From positions 1 to 64,000 of the forward strand of contig WTGU01000156.1 of NCBI GenBank assembly GCA_011523425.1: DNA of 64,000 nucleotides, in the 5' to 3' direction. This DNA comes from Alphaproteobacteria bacterium (GTDB lineage Bacteria; Pseudomonadota; Alphaproteobacteria; UBA828). Positions 1 to 9,060 of this stretch are shown here, piece after piece (within the stretch, counting starts at the first letter, position 1; the number at the start of each line of letters is the position of its first letter). The notes under the pieces were generated by a model that saw only the letters and a list, made by a program, of their open reading frames with translations, made no database searches and was not told the origin of the DNA. A program made the position numbers and the translations under genes.

Positions 1-657
1 GCCCTGGGCGGCATGGCCGATCGCCGGATTGTTGTACTCGACGAAGCAGGTGGCGTAGAGCACCGCCTTGCGCCCGGCGGCCGGCGCGCCCGCATCGACC
101 GGCGGCGGGGCGGCCGCGGCCTGCCGGCTGAAGCGGCGGGCGTGAAAGCGCGGCAGCACCGCATCGCGGTGGATGCCGGCGAGCGCCTCCATGAGCGGCC
201 GCGTCAGCCTGTTGCCGCGCCGCGCCGCCCAGTTGGCGAGCGGGGCGATCGCCCCCAGCAGCCGGCCGTTGCGGTCGGTCTCGCCCAGCGCGTGCTCCGC
301 GACGCCCACCCTGCCGTCGGACCTCGCGTGCGCCCGCTGGCGCGCCATCAGGGCGGGAAAGTCCACGGCATGGACGTGCGGCACCGTGTAGGGGCAGACG
401 GGATGACACATGTCGCAGAGCGTGCAGGCCGCGCCCACGCTCTCGAAGCCTGCGCCCGTCACCGCGTCGGCGCCGCCCGCGCCGTCGATCAGGTCGAAGA
501 GCCGCGGGAAGCTCTCGCAGAGATCGACGCAGCGGCGGCAGGTGTGGCAGACGCCCGCGACCCGGCGCAGCTCGCGGTCCAGGGCCGCCGCGTCCAGATA
601 CTCCGGCGCCTGCCAGTCGACGGCGGGCCGTGAGTCCGAGCTCTCCCGCCCCGCCAC
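1..657 (-). CDS. GlpC-like (Fe-S)-binding oxidoreductase subunit, partial (3' end outside window)
   Basis: The visible 219 codons carry two ferredoxin-type clusters: CxxCxxCxxxC at residues 37-47 and C-x2-C-x2-C-x3-CP at 78-89. They are followed by a linker and the start of a Cys-rich CCG domain (TCFVEYNNPAIG). This is the layout of the iron-sulfur subunit of anaerobic glycerol-3-phosphate dehydrogenase and of glycolate oxidase GlcF/heterodisulfide reductase-like proteins, which pass electrons from a flavoprotein to quinone. The GTG start is chosen because GAGGAGGG lies about 8 bases upstream. It follows the aminotransferase gene by 16 bases on the same strand, so the two are probably co-transcribed. 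The substrate cannot be told, because the C-terminal half and any flavoprotein partner lie outside the window. Confidence 0.8.
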   Translation of the reverse strand, partial: MAGRESSDSRPAVDWQAPEYLDAAALDRELRRVAGVCHTCRRCVDLCESFPRLFDLIDGAGGADAVTGAGFESVGAACTLCDMCHPVCPYTVPHVHAVDFPALMARQRAHARSDGRVGVAEHALGETDRNGRLLGAIAPLANWAARRGNRLTRPLMEALAGIHRDAVLPRFHARRFSRQAAAAPPPVDAGAPAAGRKAVLYATCFVEYNNPAIGHAAQG

Positions 658-673
658 GGCCTGCCCGCCCTCC

Positions 674-2020
674 TCAGCCGAGGACGGCGCGGGTCGACTC
701 CGCAGTGATCTCCACCATCCGATCGACGGTCTCGTCGTCGATGACGATCGGCGGCGCCACCATGTAGACGTCCGGCCGGAAGCGGCTGAACAGCCCGCGC
801 GACACCGCCTCGGCATTGATCCTCGCGGCGACCCCGTCGGCGGGATCGAAGCTCTCCTTCGTCGCGCGATCCTTGACGTACTCGACGGCGCACATGAGGC
901 CGAGGCCGCGGATGTCGCCGACATTGGGATGGTCGGCCAGCGCGTCCTTGAGCCCGACCAGCAGGCGCTTGCCCTTCGCCGCCGCCTGCCCCGGAAAGTC
1001 CTCCCGCTCGATCAGGTCGATCATAGCGCAGCCGATGGCGCAGCCGGTGGGATGCGCGCTGTAAGTGTAGGCGTGCATCCAGGGCTTGCCGCTCTCGTGC
1101 ATCGTGGTGGCGATCTCGTCGCTGATGCCGATGCCGCCGAGCGAGAAGTAGCCGGACGTGATGGCCTTGGCGAACTGGATCATGTCCGGCTCGACGCCCC
1201 AGTGCTGCAGGCCGAACATCCTGCCGGTCCGGCCGAAGCCGGTGATGACCTCGTCAGAGACCATCAGCACGTCGTACTTCGTGCAGATCTCGCGGATGCG
1301 CGGGAAGTAGTCCGGCTGGGGCGGGATCACGCCGCCGCCGCCCTGTACCGGCTCGGCGATGAACATCGCGACCGTCTCCGGCCCCTCCGCGAGGATCGCC
1401 TTCTCCAGCTCGTCGGCAGCGGCGATGCCCTGGCTCTCCGCGCCGTCGGGCGCCTCGTAGCGATAGGGATAGGGGCTGGGAATGTGGACGAAGCCCGGCA
1501 TGCGCGGCTCGAACATGGGCCAGTAGATGCTCATGCCCGTCGCGCACATGGCGGCGAGCGTGACGCCGTGATAGCCCCAGATGCGGGAGATGACCTTGGT
1601 CTTCTCCGGCCTCCCCTTCAGCTTCCAGTAGTAGCGGGCCATCTTGATGTTGCTGTCGGTCGCCTCGCCGCCGCCCGAGGTGAAGTAGAAGTGGTTGATG
1701 TTCGGGTAGGTGATCCGGGCGAGCTTCTCCGCCAGCTCGATCGCCCGCGGGTTGGAGCTGCCGGCGTAGCCGGAGGCGTAGGCCATCTCCGCGAGCTGCC
1801 TGCTGCCGGCCTCGACCAGCTCCTTGCAGCCGTTGCCTGCGGTGTTGTTCCAGAGGCCCGACAGGCCGTCGATGTACCGATCCCCGTTGGCATCGACGAG
1901 GAAGGCCCCCTCTCCGCCGACCCAGACCTTGCCGGTGGCATGGGTGGCCTGGCTGTGCAGCGGATGAAGCAGGTGCGCGCGATCGCGATCGAGCAGCAAG
2001 GCTTCGGCGTCATTGGACAT
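674..2020 (-). CDS. Class III aminotransferase (omega-amino acid--pyruvate type)
   Basis: The 448-residue protein is a PLP-dependent fold-type I aminotransferase. Visible features are the phosphate-binding SGGGEATDSNIKMAR near residue 114, the cofactor Asp in SDEVITGFGRTG (about D256) and the PLP lysine in FAKAITSGY (about K285). Family members transfer an amino group from omega-amino acids, diamines or beta-alanine-type donors to pyruvate or 2-oxoglutarate; the substrate is not readable here. The start at MSNDAE is preferred over an upstream in-frame ATG because GGGAGG stands about 10 bases before it. It is first in a likely two-gene unit with the Fe-S protein downstream, which suggests amine catabolism coupled to an oxidoreductase. 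Confidence 0.88.
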   Translation of the reverse strand: MSNDAEALLLDRDRAHLLHPLHSQATHATGKVWVGGEGAFLVDANGDRYIDGLSGLWNNTAGNGCKELVEAGSRQLAEMAYASGYAGSSNPRAIELAEKLARITYPNINHFYFTSGGGEATDSNIKMARYYWKLKGRPEKTKVISRIWGYHGVTLAAMCATGMSIYWPMFEPRMPGFVHIPSPYPYRYEAPDGAESQGIAAADELEKAILAEGPETVAMFIAEPVQGGGGVIPPQPDYFPRIREICTKYDVLMVSDEVITGFGRTGRMFGLQHWGVEPDMIQFAKAITSGYFSLGGIGISDEIATTMHESGKPWMHAYTYSAHPTGCAIGCAMIDLIEREDFPGQAAAKGKRLLVGLKDALADHPNVGDIRGLGLMCAVEYVKDRATKESFDPADGVAARINAEAVSRGLFSRFRPDVYMVAPPIVIDDETVDRMVEITAESTRAVLG

Positions 2021-2251
2021 TCGGTCGATCCTCCCCATTGCGACCGCGCGTGTGCCCGCTCGGCCGGTTCGCTCCCCCAAGTGTGCGCGGCGGCAGGGGC
2101 GCGATCAAGGGGCGGCTCGCTGGCGGCGGCGGAAACCGATTGGCACGGCAACGCGAATGGGCCATTAGTATCGCCCGATGCGCGTTGCCCCTTGCGCCGG
2201 TCGTCTGCGGCACTCCCGGACGGACGGCGGGCGGGGCGACGCACGCGACGA

Positions 2252-2698
2252 ATGGACGAGGCCGTGAACGACGACGCGCTTGAGCTCTCGCTCGCCAACG
2301 ATCTTCAGGAGATCGTCCGCGCCGCCGAGCGAATCGACGAGTACTGCGCGGCGCAGGCGCTCTCGCCGCAGATCGCCTACGCGATCAACCTCTCCATCGA
2401 CGAGATCCTCACCAATACCATCAGCTACGGCTACGACGACGAGGATGCGCACCTGATCGGCCTCACGCTCCGGCTCGACGGCGACACGCTCATGGTGGTG
2501 ATCGAGGACGACGGCCGGCCCTTCGATTCGTCGCAGGAGACGGACCCGAACATCGATGCCTCGCTCGAGGAGCGCTCGCTCGGTGGGCTCGGCCTCTTCC
2601 TCGTGCAACAGATGATGGACGGCGTTGACTACCGGCGGCGGGACGACCGAAACGTCATCACGCTGACCAAGAAGACGTCCGAAGAGGAGGCTTCCTAG
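2252..2698 (+). CDS. ATP-binding anti-sigma regulatory factor (RsbW/HATPase_c_2 family)
   Basis: The 148-residue protein is a stand-alone GHKL ATPase of the RsbW/SpoIIAB class. The N-box is seen in LSIDEILTNTISYGY (about residues 48-62), the G1 box in EDDGRPFD, and the G2 box in LGGLGLFLVQQMMD near residue 115. These proteins phosphorylate an anti-anti-sigma (STAS) partner and bind a sigma or response factor. No STAS protein, sigma factor or PP2C phosphatase gene is present in this window, so its partners must be elsewhere. The polyphosphate kinase gene starts 40 bases downstream on the same strand and may share the transcript. The ATG is chosen because the family homology begins directly after it; the ribosome site is weak. 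Confidence 0.85.
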   Translation: MDEAVNDDALELSLANDLQEIVRAAERIDEYCAAQALSPQIAYAINLSIDEILTNTISYGYDDEDAHLIGLTLRLDGDTLMVVIEDDGRPFDSSQETDPNIDASLEERSLGGLGLFLVQQMMDGVDYRRRDDRNVITLTKKTSEEEAS

Positions 2699-2738
2699 CC
2701 CGGCGAGCGGACGAGAGAGGGCCGCGACAGGGGGGACC

Positions 2739-4271
2739 ATGGGCGGTCGGGTATTCGAAGAGGTGGAGAGCGAGCGGACGCGCGAGGTCTCCAAGTCTGC
2801 GTTCGAGGAGAAGGGCACGGCGCTCAGGGTCAAGCTGGTCGAGGCCCAGCGCGCGCTGGCGAAGGCGGACTTCCCGGTCGTCATCCTGTTCGCCGGCGTC
2901 GACGGCGGCGGCAAGGGCGAGACGGTCAACCTGCTCACCGAGTGGCTGGACCCGCGCAGCATCGTCACCCACGCCTACGACCGGCTGACCGAGGAGGAAG
3001 GCCAGCGCCCCGAGTTCTGGCGCTACTGGCGCGACCTGCCGGCGCGCGGACGCTTCGGGCTCTTCCTCAGCGCCTGGTACTCCGCGCCGCTGGTGGACCG
3101 CGCCTACGGACGCATCGGCAAGGGCGCGCTCGAGCGGCGGCTCGCGCGCATCGCGGCGTTCGAGCGGACACTCGCCGACGACGGCGCGCTGATCCTCAAG
3201 TTCTGGATGCACCTGGATCGCGTGGCGCAGCAGAAGCGCCTGGAATCGCTCCAGAAGCATCCGCGCGACCACTGGCGGATCTCGCAGTGGGACTGGCGCA
3301 ACTGGCACCGCTACGAGCAGTTCGTCGACGCGGCCGAGCACATCATCAACCGCACCAGCACCGCGGAGGCGCCGTGGTTCGCGGTCGACGGCCGCCATGC
3401 GCGCTACCGCTCGCTCACGGTGCTGGGCATGGTCCAGCGGGCGCTCGATGCGCGGCTCGCCGGCCGTCCGCCGCCGGATGCGGGCTACCGCGCCCGCGCG
3501 CCGGCCAGGAGTCCGGCCGTGGTCGGCGCGACGGTGAAGGAGATCAAGCCGCTGACGACCATAGACCAGCGGCACGCCGTCGGCCGCAAGGTCTACGACA
3601 AGTCGCTCGCGCGTCTCAGGAGCCATCTCTACTGGCTCGCCGCCCAGAACCTCCTGCACGGGCTCTCGGTCGTGCTTGTCTTCGAGGGCTGGGACGCCGG
3701 CGGCAAGGGCGGCGCCATCCGACGCATGGTCTCGGCGCTGGACGCCCGCAGCTACCGCGTGCACCAGGTGAGCGCGCCCAGCGACGAGGAGCGCGCCCAT
3801 CACTATCTCTGGCGTTTTTGGCGCCGCATGCCCGAGGCCGGGCAGGTGGCGGTCTTCGACCGGAGCTGGTACGGCCGGGTCCTGGTCGAGCGGGTGGAAT
3901 CCTTCGCCACCACGGCGGAATGGCAGCGCGCCTACGCCGAGATCAGGGACTTCGAGGAGCAGCTCACCAGCCACGGCACGCTGCTCATGAAGTTCTGGCT
4001 CCACATCGACAAGGACGAGCAGGAGCGCCGCTTCCTGCTGCGCCGCGACAATCCCTACAAGTCCTGGAAGCTGACCGACGAGGACTGGCGCAACCGCGCG
4101 AAGTGGGAGGCCTACGAGGATGCCGCCAACGACATGATCGCGAGCACGAGCACCCGCGACGCGCCGTGGACCCTGGTCCCCGGCAACAACAAGCGGCACG
4201 CCCGGCTCGAGGTCCTGCGCGCCCTCTGCGGCACGCTGGAGAAGCGGCTGAAGCAGCGCGCCTCGGAATAG
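2739..4271 (+). CDS. pap: Polyphosphate:AMP phosphotransferase (tandem PPK2 domains)
   Basis: The 510-residue protein has two PPK2 domains in tandem, the arrangement of polyphosphate:AMP phosphotransferase (PAP), which makes ADP from AMP with polyphosphate as donor. Walker A motifs are GVDGGGKG (residues 53-60) and EGWDAGGKGG (about 315-324). The Walker B-like DRSWYGRVLVERV is intact only in the second domain. In the first the equivalent stretch reads LSAWYS, so the N-terminal domain has lost the acidic residue, as in known two-domain PAPs where the C-terminal half is catalytic. GGGGGA lies just before the ATG. Its placement behind an anti-sigma kinase hints at a stress or energy-charge role (inference). 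Confidence 0.9.
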   Translation: MGGRVFEEVESERTREVSKSAFEEKGTALRVKLVEAQRALAKADFPVVILFAGVDGGGKGETVNLLTEWLDPRSIVTHAYDRLTEEEGQRPEFWRYWRDLPARGRFGLFLSAWYSAPLVDRAYGRIGKGALERRLARIAAFERTLADDGALILKFWMHLDRVAQQKRLESLQKHPRDHWRISQWDWRNWHRYEQFVDAAEHIINRTSTAEAPWFAVDGRHARYRSLTVLGMVQRALDARLAGRPPPDAGYRARAPARSPAVVGATVKEIKPLTTIDQRHAVGRKVYDKSLARLRSHLYWLAAQNLLHGLSVVLVFEGWDAGGKGGAIRRMVSALDARSYRVHQVSAPSDEERAHHYLWRFWRRMPEAGQVAVFDRSWYGRVLVERVESFATTAEWQRAYAEIRDFEEQLTSHGTLLMKFWLHIDKDEQERRFLLRRDNPYKSWKLTDEDWRNRAKWEAYEDAANDMIASTSTRDAPWTLVPGNNKRHARLEVLRALCGTLEKRLKQRASE

Positions 4272-4301
4272 CGCAGCGAGGGGGCCGGCCCCCAAACCCT
4301 A

Positions 4302-4330
4302 GAGCGTGTCCGCTTTACACGGAAACGCTC
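4302..4330. repeat. Imperfect palindrome, AGAGCGT family
   Basis: Arms GAGCGTGTCCG (4302-4312) and CGGAAACGCTC (4320-4330) pair over 11 bases with one mismatch and a 7-base loop. It lies 31 bases past the polyphosphate kinase stop. The sequence resembles the dispersed AGAGCGT/AGAGCAT palindromes common between genes in Rhizobiales and relatives. It could act as a weak terminator, but no T-run follows. Confidence 0.6.
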
Positions 4331-4419
4331 CAGCCTCTTTGTCGCTCACGGCAGCCGGCTTTCAGCCGGCGCCTCCGCGAGGGCGCCGCATAAGCGGCGG
4401 GCCGCAGTCACGGCCTGTC

Positions 4420-4444
4420 GCGTATCCGTCGAAGACGGATACGC
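4420..4444. terminator. Perfect hairpin between convergent genes
   Basis: GCGTATCCGTC (4420-4430) and GACGGATACGC (4434-4444) form a perfect 11-base-pair stem with loop GAA (TTC on the other strand). It begins one base after the stop codon of the flavin oxidoreductase gene on the minus strand, so it probably ends that transcript and protects its 3' end. No T-run is present. The outer arm AGAGCGTATCCG is nearly the same as the arm of the palindrome at 4302, so the two belong to one repeat family. Confidence 0.6.
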
Positions 4445-4445
4445 T

Positions 4446-6497
4446 CTACAGCGCCCGGCCGAGCTCCTCGCCCTCGTACATGGACTGGATCGGGCGGCGG
4501 GGCGCGAGCGCGTCGCCGACGCGGTGCAGCGCGCCGATGCGCCCCTGCAGCGCGCGGTAGAGCGCATCCTCGGGCGAGCGCAGCATCGAGACGACGACCG
4601 TATCCACGCCTTCGATGACGCGCGCCTGCCCGCCCCAGACCGAGCGGACGTGGACCGCATCGCCCTCGATCCTGTCGACGTTCGTGTGCGCGCTGCGCAC
4701 GACGCCGGCCGCCTCCAGCCGCGGCATCACGAACGAGAGATCGAGGGTGCGCATGGCATCCTCGCCCACCATGGCGCGCGGCGTCACGATCTCCACCTCG
4801 GCACCGGCCCCGGCCAGGATCTCGGCGAGGCCGAGCGGCAGGTAGAAGCCGGTCTCCTCCAGGATCACGACGCGCCTGCCGAGCGCGCCCGCATCGGCGA
4901 GCGCACGTTCGGTCGCCGTGCCGACGTCGATGGCGTTCTCCTGCTCCGTGCCGGCGAGCCGCGCGCTGCCGGGGCGGAACTGGCTGCGGCCGTCGCAGTC
5001 CCAGCGCGCGCCGGTGGCGACGACCACCGCGTCGGGCTTCTCGCGCTCGATCAGGTCGGCCGTCGCGTCCGTGCCGAGCCTCACGTCCACGCCCGCGACC
5101 TCCATGGCGCGCGCCAGATTGTCGATGGCGATGCCCCATTCCTTGCGCGTGGGCAGCCGGAGCAGCAGGTTGAGATGACCGCCGAGGCGCTCCTCGCGCT
5201 CCAGCAGCCGGACCCGATGGCCGCGGCTGCCGGCGACGGCGGCGGTCTTCATCCCGGCGATCCCGCCGCCCACGACGACGATCGACTTCGCGTCCGCCGC
5301 AGCGACCGGCTGCAGCGTGCCGCTGCCCCAGCGGGCCTCGCGGCCGACGCTCGGGTTGACCGCGCAGGTGACCTGCCGGTTGTCGAAGAGGCGCGCGACG
5401 CACTCGTTGGCGCCCATGCAGCGGCGGATCTCCTTCTCGCGGCCCTCGCGGGTCTTCCGCACCAGGTGCGGCTCGGCCATCTGCGCGCGGGTCATCGCGA
5501 CCATGTCGGTGGCGCCGTCGGCGAGCGCCCGCTCCGCCTGGTGCAGGTCGATGATGCGGCCGACGATGAACACCTTGGCCCGGTTGCCCACCACCGCCTT
5601 GGCCCGCCTGGCGAAGGGGAGCATGAAGCCGTTCTCCACGTTCATCGGCGCGACCGCGCGGTGCAGCGTGTAGTAGCCGCCGCCCGAGATGTTGAAGAAG
5701 TCGAAGAGTCCGCTGGTCGAGAGCACGTCGAGCTGCTCCTCGGCCTGGTCCGGCGTGATTCCCGCATCGCCCATGAACTCGTCGAAGGAGAGGCGGACGC
5801 CGACGGTGAAGTCGCTGCCGACGCGCGCGCGCACCGATTCGCCAATCTCGAGAAGGATCTGGCAGCGCTTGCGGACGGAGCCGCCGTAGGCATCGGTGCG
5901 GTCGTTGAAGGCGGGGCTCAGGAACTGGCCCAGCAGGTAGCTGTGCGCGGCGTGCAACTCCACCCCGTCGCAGCCGGAGACCATCACGTTGAGCGCGGAC
6001 TCGCCGAACTCCCTGACGACGTCGTCGATGTGCTCCTGCTCCATGACCAGCGGAATCTCGTGGTGCACGATCGAGGGCATCTTGGAGACGCCCCAGAGCG
6101 GGTGCCACTCGTCCATGATCATGGTGCCCTTGTCGTGCACGCCGCAGCCGAAGAGCTGGATGAACTGCCGCGCGCCGTGCTCGTGCACCGCGTCGGCGAG
6201 CTTGGCGTACTGGGGGATGGCGCGCTTCTCCCAGGCGGAGCAGCCCTCGAAGAACGAGCCCTTGCTGATCCGGTGGCCGGCCTGCTGCTCGGTGATGAAG
6301 AGCGCCGCGCCTCCCTTCGCGCGCTCGCGGAAGAACTCGATGTGACGGTCGCCGAGGACGTTGTCCCTGCCGTAGAGCGTGGTCTGCGCGGTCATCATGA
6401 TGCGGTTCTTGACCCGCGTGGAGCCGATCTCCAGCGGCTCCCACACCAGACGGAGCCCGGATGCGGACGTCGCTTCCTCGACCGTTGCTGCGCTCAT
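4446..6497 (-). CDS. NADH:flavin oxidoreductase / FAD-dependent oxidoreductase (2,4-dienoyl-CoA reductase-like)
   Basis: The 683-residue protein has the three-part layout of 2,4-dienoyl-CoA reductase and trimethylamine/dimethylamine dehydrogenase: an old-yellow-enzyme TIM barrel (about residues 15-345; GCDGVELHAAHSYLLGQFLSP), a Cys cluster for a 4Fe-4S centre (CMGANECVARLF and VTCAVNPSVG, about 365-395), then FAD and NAD Rossmann modules (VVGGGIAGMKTA, about 410). Electrons pass from NAD(P)H through FAD and Fe-S to FMN. The substrate is not evident; histidine demethylase (StcD-type) and trans-4-hydroxyproline betaine enzymes share this architecture. GGGAGG precedes the ATG. It is divergent from the TcuA-like gene. 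Confidence 0.87.
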   Translation of the reverse strand: MSAATVEEATSASGLRLVWEPLEIGSTRVKNRIMMTAQTTLYGRDNVLGDRHIEFFRERAKGGAALFITEQQAGHRISKGSFFEGCSAWEKRAIPQYAKLADAVHEHGARQFIQLFGCGVHDKGTMIMDEWHPLWGVSKMPSIVHHEIPLVMEQEHIDDVVREFGESALNVMVSGCDGVELHAAHSYLLGQFLSPAFNDRTDAYGGSVRKRCQILLEIGESVRARVGSDFTVGVRLSFDEFMGDAGITPDQAEEQLDVLSTSGLFDFFNISGGGYYTLHRAVAPMNVENGFMLPFARRAKAVVGNRAKVFIVGRIIDLHQAERALADGATDMVAMTRAQMAEPHLVRKTREGREKEIRRCMGANECVARLFDNRQVTCAVNPSVGREARWGSGTLQPVAAADAKSIVVVGGGIAGMKTAAVAGSRGHRVRLLEREERLGGHLNLLLRLPTRKEWGIAIDNLARAMEVAGVDVRLGTDATADLIEREKPDAVVVATGARWDCDGRSQFRPGSARLAGTEQENAIDVGTATERALADAGALGRRVVILEETGFYLPLGLAEILAGAGAEVEIVTPRAMVGEDAMRTLDLSFVMPRLEAAGVVRSAHTNVDRIEGDAVHVRSVWGGQARVIEGVDTVVVSMLRSPEDALYRALQGRIGALHRVGDALAPRRPIQSMYEGEELGRAL

Positions 6498-6601
6498 GCG
6501 TTCCTCCCTGCACGTGGCCGCGGAGATAGTACACTGCCCCCTCGCGCAAGGCCCGTGGCACGCCCTGTGCGCGGCCGGTCGGCAAGGATGGCAGAGGCAG
6601 G

Positions 6602-8104
6602 ATGAGCGACGCGTTGACGGCCGACGTGGTGGTCGTGGGCGGCGGCAACGCCGCTCTCGCAGCCGCGCTCTCCGCGGCCGAGGCCGGCGCGCAGGTGCGG
6701 CTGCTGGAGGCCGCGCCCGAGGAGGAGCGCGGCGGCAACAGCACCTACACCGCCGGCGCCATGCGGGTGGTCTTCGACGGGCCGGACGCGCTCGCCGCGC
6801 TGATGCCCGACCTCTCCGAGCGCGAGCTGGCGGAGACCGATTTCGGCGCCTACACGGCGGACGACTACTACGACGACATGGCGCGGCTCACCGCGTACCG
6901 CGCCGACCCGGACCTGGTCGAGCAGCTCGTCACCCGCAGCCACCCGACCCTGCTCTGGCTGCGCGAGCGGGGCGTGCGCTTCCAGCCGAGCTACGGCCGC
7001 CAGGCCTTCCGGAGCGACGGGCGCTTCCGCTTCTGGGGCGGGCTCGCGGTGGAGGCCTGGGGCGGCGGGCCGGGCCTCGTCGCGGCGCTCTACGAGGCGG
7101 CGGCGAAGGCCGGCGTCGCCGTCCACTACCGGGCGCAGGCGCTCTCCCTGCTGACGGGCGACGCCGGCGTGCAAGGCGTGCGGGCGCGGATCGCCGGCCG
7201 CAGCGCGGACGTGCGGGCCTGCGCCGTGGTGCTCGCCTGCGGCGGCTTCGAGGCCAACGCCGCCTGGCGCGCGCGCTATCTGGGGCCGGGCTGGGACCTC
7301 GCCAAGGTGCGCGGAACCCGCTTCAACCAGGGCGACGGCATCCGCATGGCGCTGGAGGCCGGCGCCATGCCGGCCGGCAACTGGTCGGGCTGCCACGCGG
7401 TCGCCTGGGACCGGAACGCGCCGGACTTCGGCGACCTCGCCGTGGGCGACGGCTTCCAGAAGCACAGCTATCCCTTCTCGATCGTCGTCAACGCGGCGGG
7501 CGAGCGCTTCGTCGACGAGGGCGCGGATTTTCGGAACTACACCTACGCCGCCTACGGCCGCCGCATCCTGGAGCAGCCCGGCCAGGTGGCGTGGCAGGTC
7601 TTCGACGCGAGCGTGACCCACCTGCTGCGCGACGAGTACCGCATCCGCCAGGTAACGCGCGCCAGGGCCGACACGCTGGAGGACCTCGCGGCACGGATGG
7701 AGGGCGTGGACGGCGCCCGCTTCCTCCAGACCGTGCGGGCCTACAACGAGGCCGTGATGACGGAGGTTCCCTTCGAGCCGACGGTCAGGGACGGTCGCGG
7801 CACGCGAGGGCTCGCGCCGCCCAAGTCCAACTGGGCCAACCGCATCGAGACCCCGCCGTTCGAGGCCTATGCCGTCACCTGCGGCATCACGTTCACCTTC
7901 GGCGGGCTCGCCATCGACCCGGAGGCGCGGGTGCAGGCGGTCTCGGGCGCGCCGATCCCCGGCCTCTTCGCGGCGGGCGAGCTGGTGGGCGGGCTCTACT
8001 ACGGCAACTATCCGGGCGGCACGGGCCTGGTTTCGGGCGCGGTCTTCGGCCGCCTCGCCGGCGCCGGCGCCGCCCGCTTCGCAACGGACGGCGGGGGCGC
8101 ATGA
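6602..8104 (+). CDS. tcuA: FAD-dependent tricarballylate dehydrogenase-like flavoprotein (TcuA family)
   Basis: The 500-residue protein is of the fumarate reductase/succinate dehydrogenase flavoprotein class. The N-terminal dinucleotide-binding motif VVVVGGGNAALAAALSAAEAG is followed by a GGNS motif and, near the C-terminus, GLFAAGEL with NYPGGTGL. The GGGNAAL and RGGNS signatures match FAD-dependent tricarballylate dehydrogenase TcuA. No TcuB electron-transfer partner or TcuC transporter is next to it, so the substrate may be a different organic acid or a 3-ketosteroid-like compound. Its stop overlaps the start of the next gene by four bases (ATGA), so the two are translationally coupled. 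The gene is divergent from the flavin oxidoreductase at 4446. Confidence 0.72.
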   Translation: MSDALTADVVVVGGGNAALAAALSAAEAGAQVRLLEAAPEEERGGNSTYTAGAMRVVFDGPDALAALMPDLSERELAETDFGAYTADDYYDDMARLTAYRADPDLVEQLVTRSHPTLLWLRERGVRFQPSYGRQAFRSDGRFRFWGGLAVEAWGGGPGLVAALYEAAAKAGVAVHYRAQALSLLTGDAGVQGVRARIAGRSADVRACAVVLACGGFEANAAWRARYLGPGWDLAKVRGTRFNQGDGIRMALEAGAMPAGNWSGCHAVAWDRNAPDFGDLAVGDGFQKHSYPFSIVVNAAGERFVDEGADFRNYTYAAYGRRILEQPGQVAWQVFDASVTHLLRDEYRIRQVTRARADTLEDLAARMEGVDGARFLQTVRAYNEAVMTEVPFEPTVRDGRGTRGLAPPKSNWANRIETPPFEAYAVTCGITFTFGGLAIDPEARVQAVSGAPIPGLFAAGELVGGLYYGNYPGGTGLVSGAVFGRLAGAGAARFATDGGGA

Positions 8105-8991
8105 GCGGCGAGCGCATCGGCTTCATCGGCACAGGCGTCATGGGCGAGCCCATGTGCCGCAACCTCGTGCGGAAGCACGACGGCCCGGTCACGGCCTGCG
8201 ACCTCGACCGGAGGCCGCTGGAACGGCTCGCCGCCGATGGCGCCCTGATCGCGCCTTCCGTCGCCGCGCTCGCCGAGGCGGCCGACGTGATCTTCCTCTC
8301 CCTCCCCTCCGGCCGGGAGGTGCGGGCGGTCTGCCTGGGCGACGACGGCCTGATCCGGCACCTGCCGGCGGGGTGCACCGTCGTCGACACCAGCACCGCC
8401 CCGCCGGCGCTCGCCCGCGAGCTGGAGAGCGCCTTCGCCGCGCGCGGCATCGCCTTCGCCGATGCTCCCGTCGCGCGCACGCGCCAGGCCGCGATCGAGG
8501 GGACGCTCAGCATCATGGTGGGGGGCGATGCGGCGCTGGTGGAGCGGCTGCGGCCGCTGCTGGGCCATATCGCGACGGACGTCACCCACTGCGGCCCGGC
8601 CGGCGCGGGGCAGGCGGTGAAGATCCTGAACAACATGATCCTGTTTCAGAACGTGCGTGCGCTGGCCGAAGCGCTCGCCATCGCGCGCCGCCAGGGGATC
8701 GAGCCCGCGACCTTCATGGAGGCGGTGAGCCGCAGCTCGGGCGACAGCTTCGCGCTGCGCAACCACGGCATGAAGGCGATCCTCGAAGAGCGCTTCCCCG
8801 AGGGCGCCTTCCCCGTCGCCTACGCGATGAAGGACCTCGACTACGCGCTCGCGCTCGCAGCCGACGCCGGCATCGACGCGGAGGGGGCGGCGCTGGTCAG
8901 GGCGCTGTTCGCCGAGGCCATCGAGAGCGGGCTCGGCGCTCGCTACCACCCGGTGATCGCGACCCTGATCGACCGCCCCGACCCCGCTTAG
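8101..8991 (+). CDS. NAD(P)-dependent beta-hydroxyacid dehydrogenase (3-hydroxyisobutyrate dehydrogenase family)
   Basis: The 296-residue protein has an N-terminal Rossmann motif GFIGTGVMGEPM (residues 6-17), the DTSTAPP region, the substrate motif DAPVARTRQAAIEGTLSIMVGG and the catalytic Lys in GAGQAVKILNNM (about K177). These are hallmarks of 3-hydroxyisobutyrate, tartronate semialdehyde and 2-(hydroxymethyl)glutarate dehydrogenases. The usual DAPVSGG reads DAPVART here, a departure in the substrate loop that argues against the best-known members. It overlaps the TcuA-like gene by ATGA and probably acts with it on the same organic acid. Confidence 0.85.
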   Translation: MSGERIGFIGTGVMGEPMCRNLVRKHDGPVTACDLDRRPLERLAADGALIAPSVAALAEAADVIFLSLPSGREVRAVCLGDDGLIRHLPAGCTVVDTSTAPPALARELESAFAARGIAFADAPVARTRQAAIEGTLSIMVGGDAALVERLRPLLGHIATDVTHCGPAGAGQAVKILNNMILFQNVRALAEALAIARRQGIEPATFMEAVSRSSGDSFALRNHGMKAILEERFPEGAFPVAYAMKDLDYALALAADAGIDAEGAALVRALFAEAIESGLGARYHPVIATLIDRPDPA

Positions 8992-9060
8992 AGCACTATC
9001 CGACCATACGAGGTCACTACCGCTCGAACGGTACCCCTCGCCGCCATACCCGCCCTCCCT

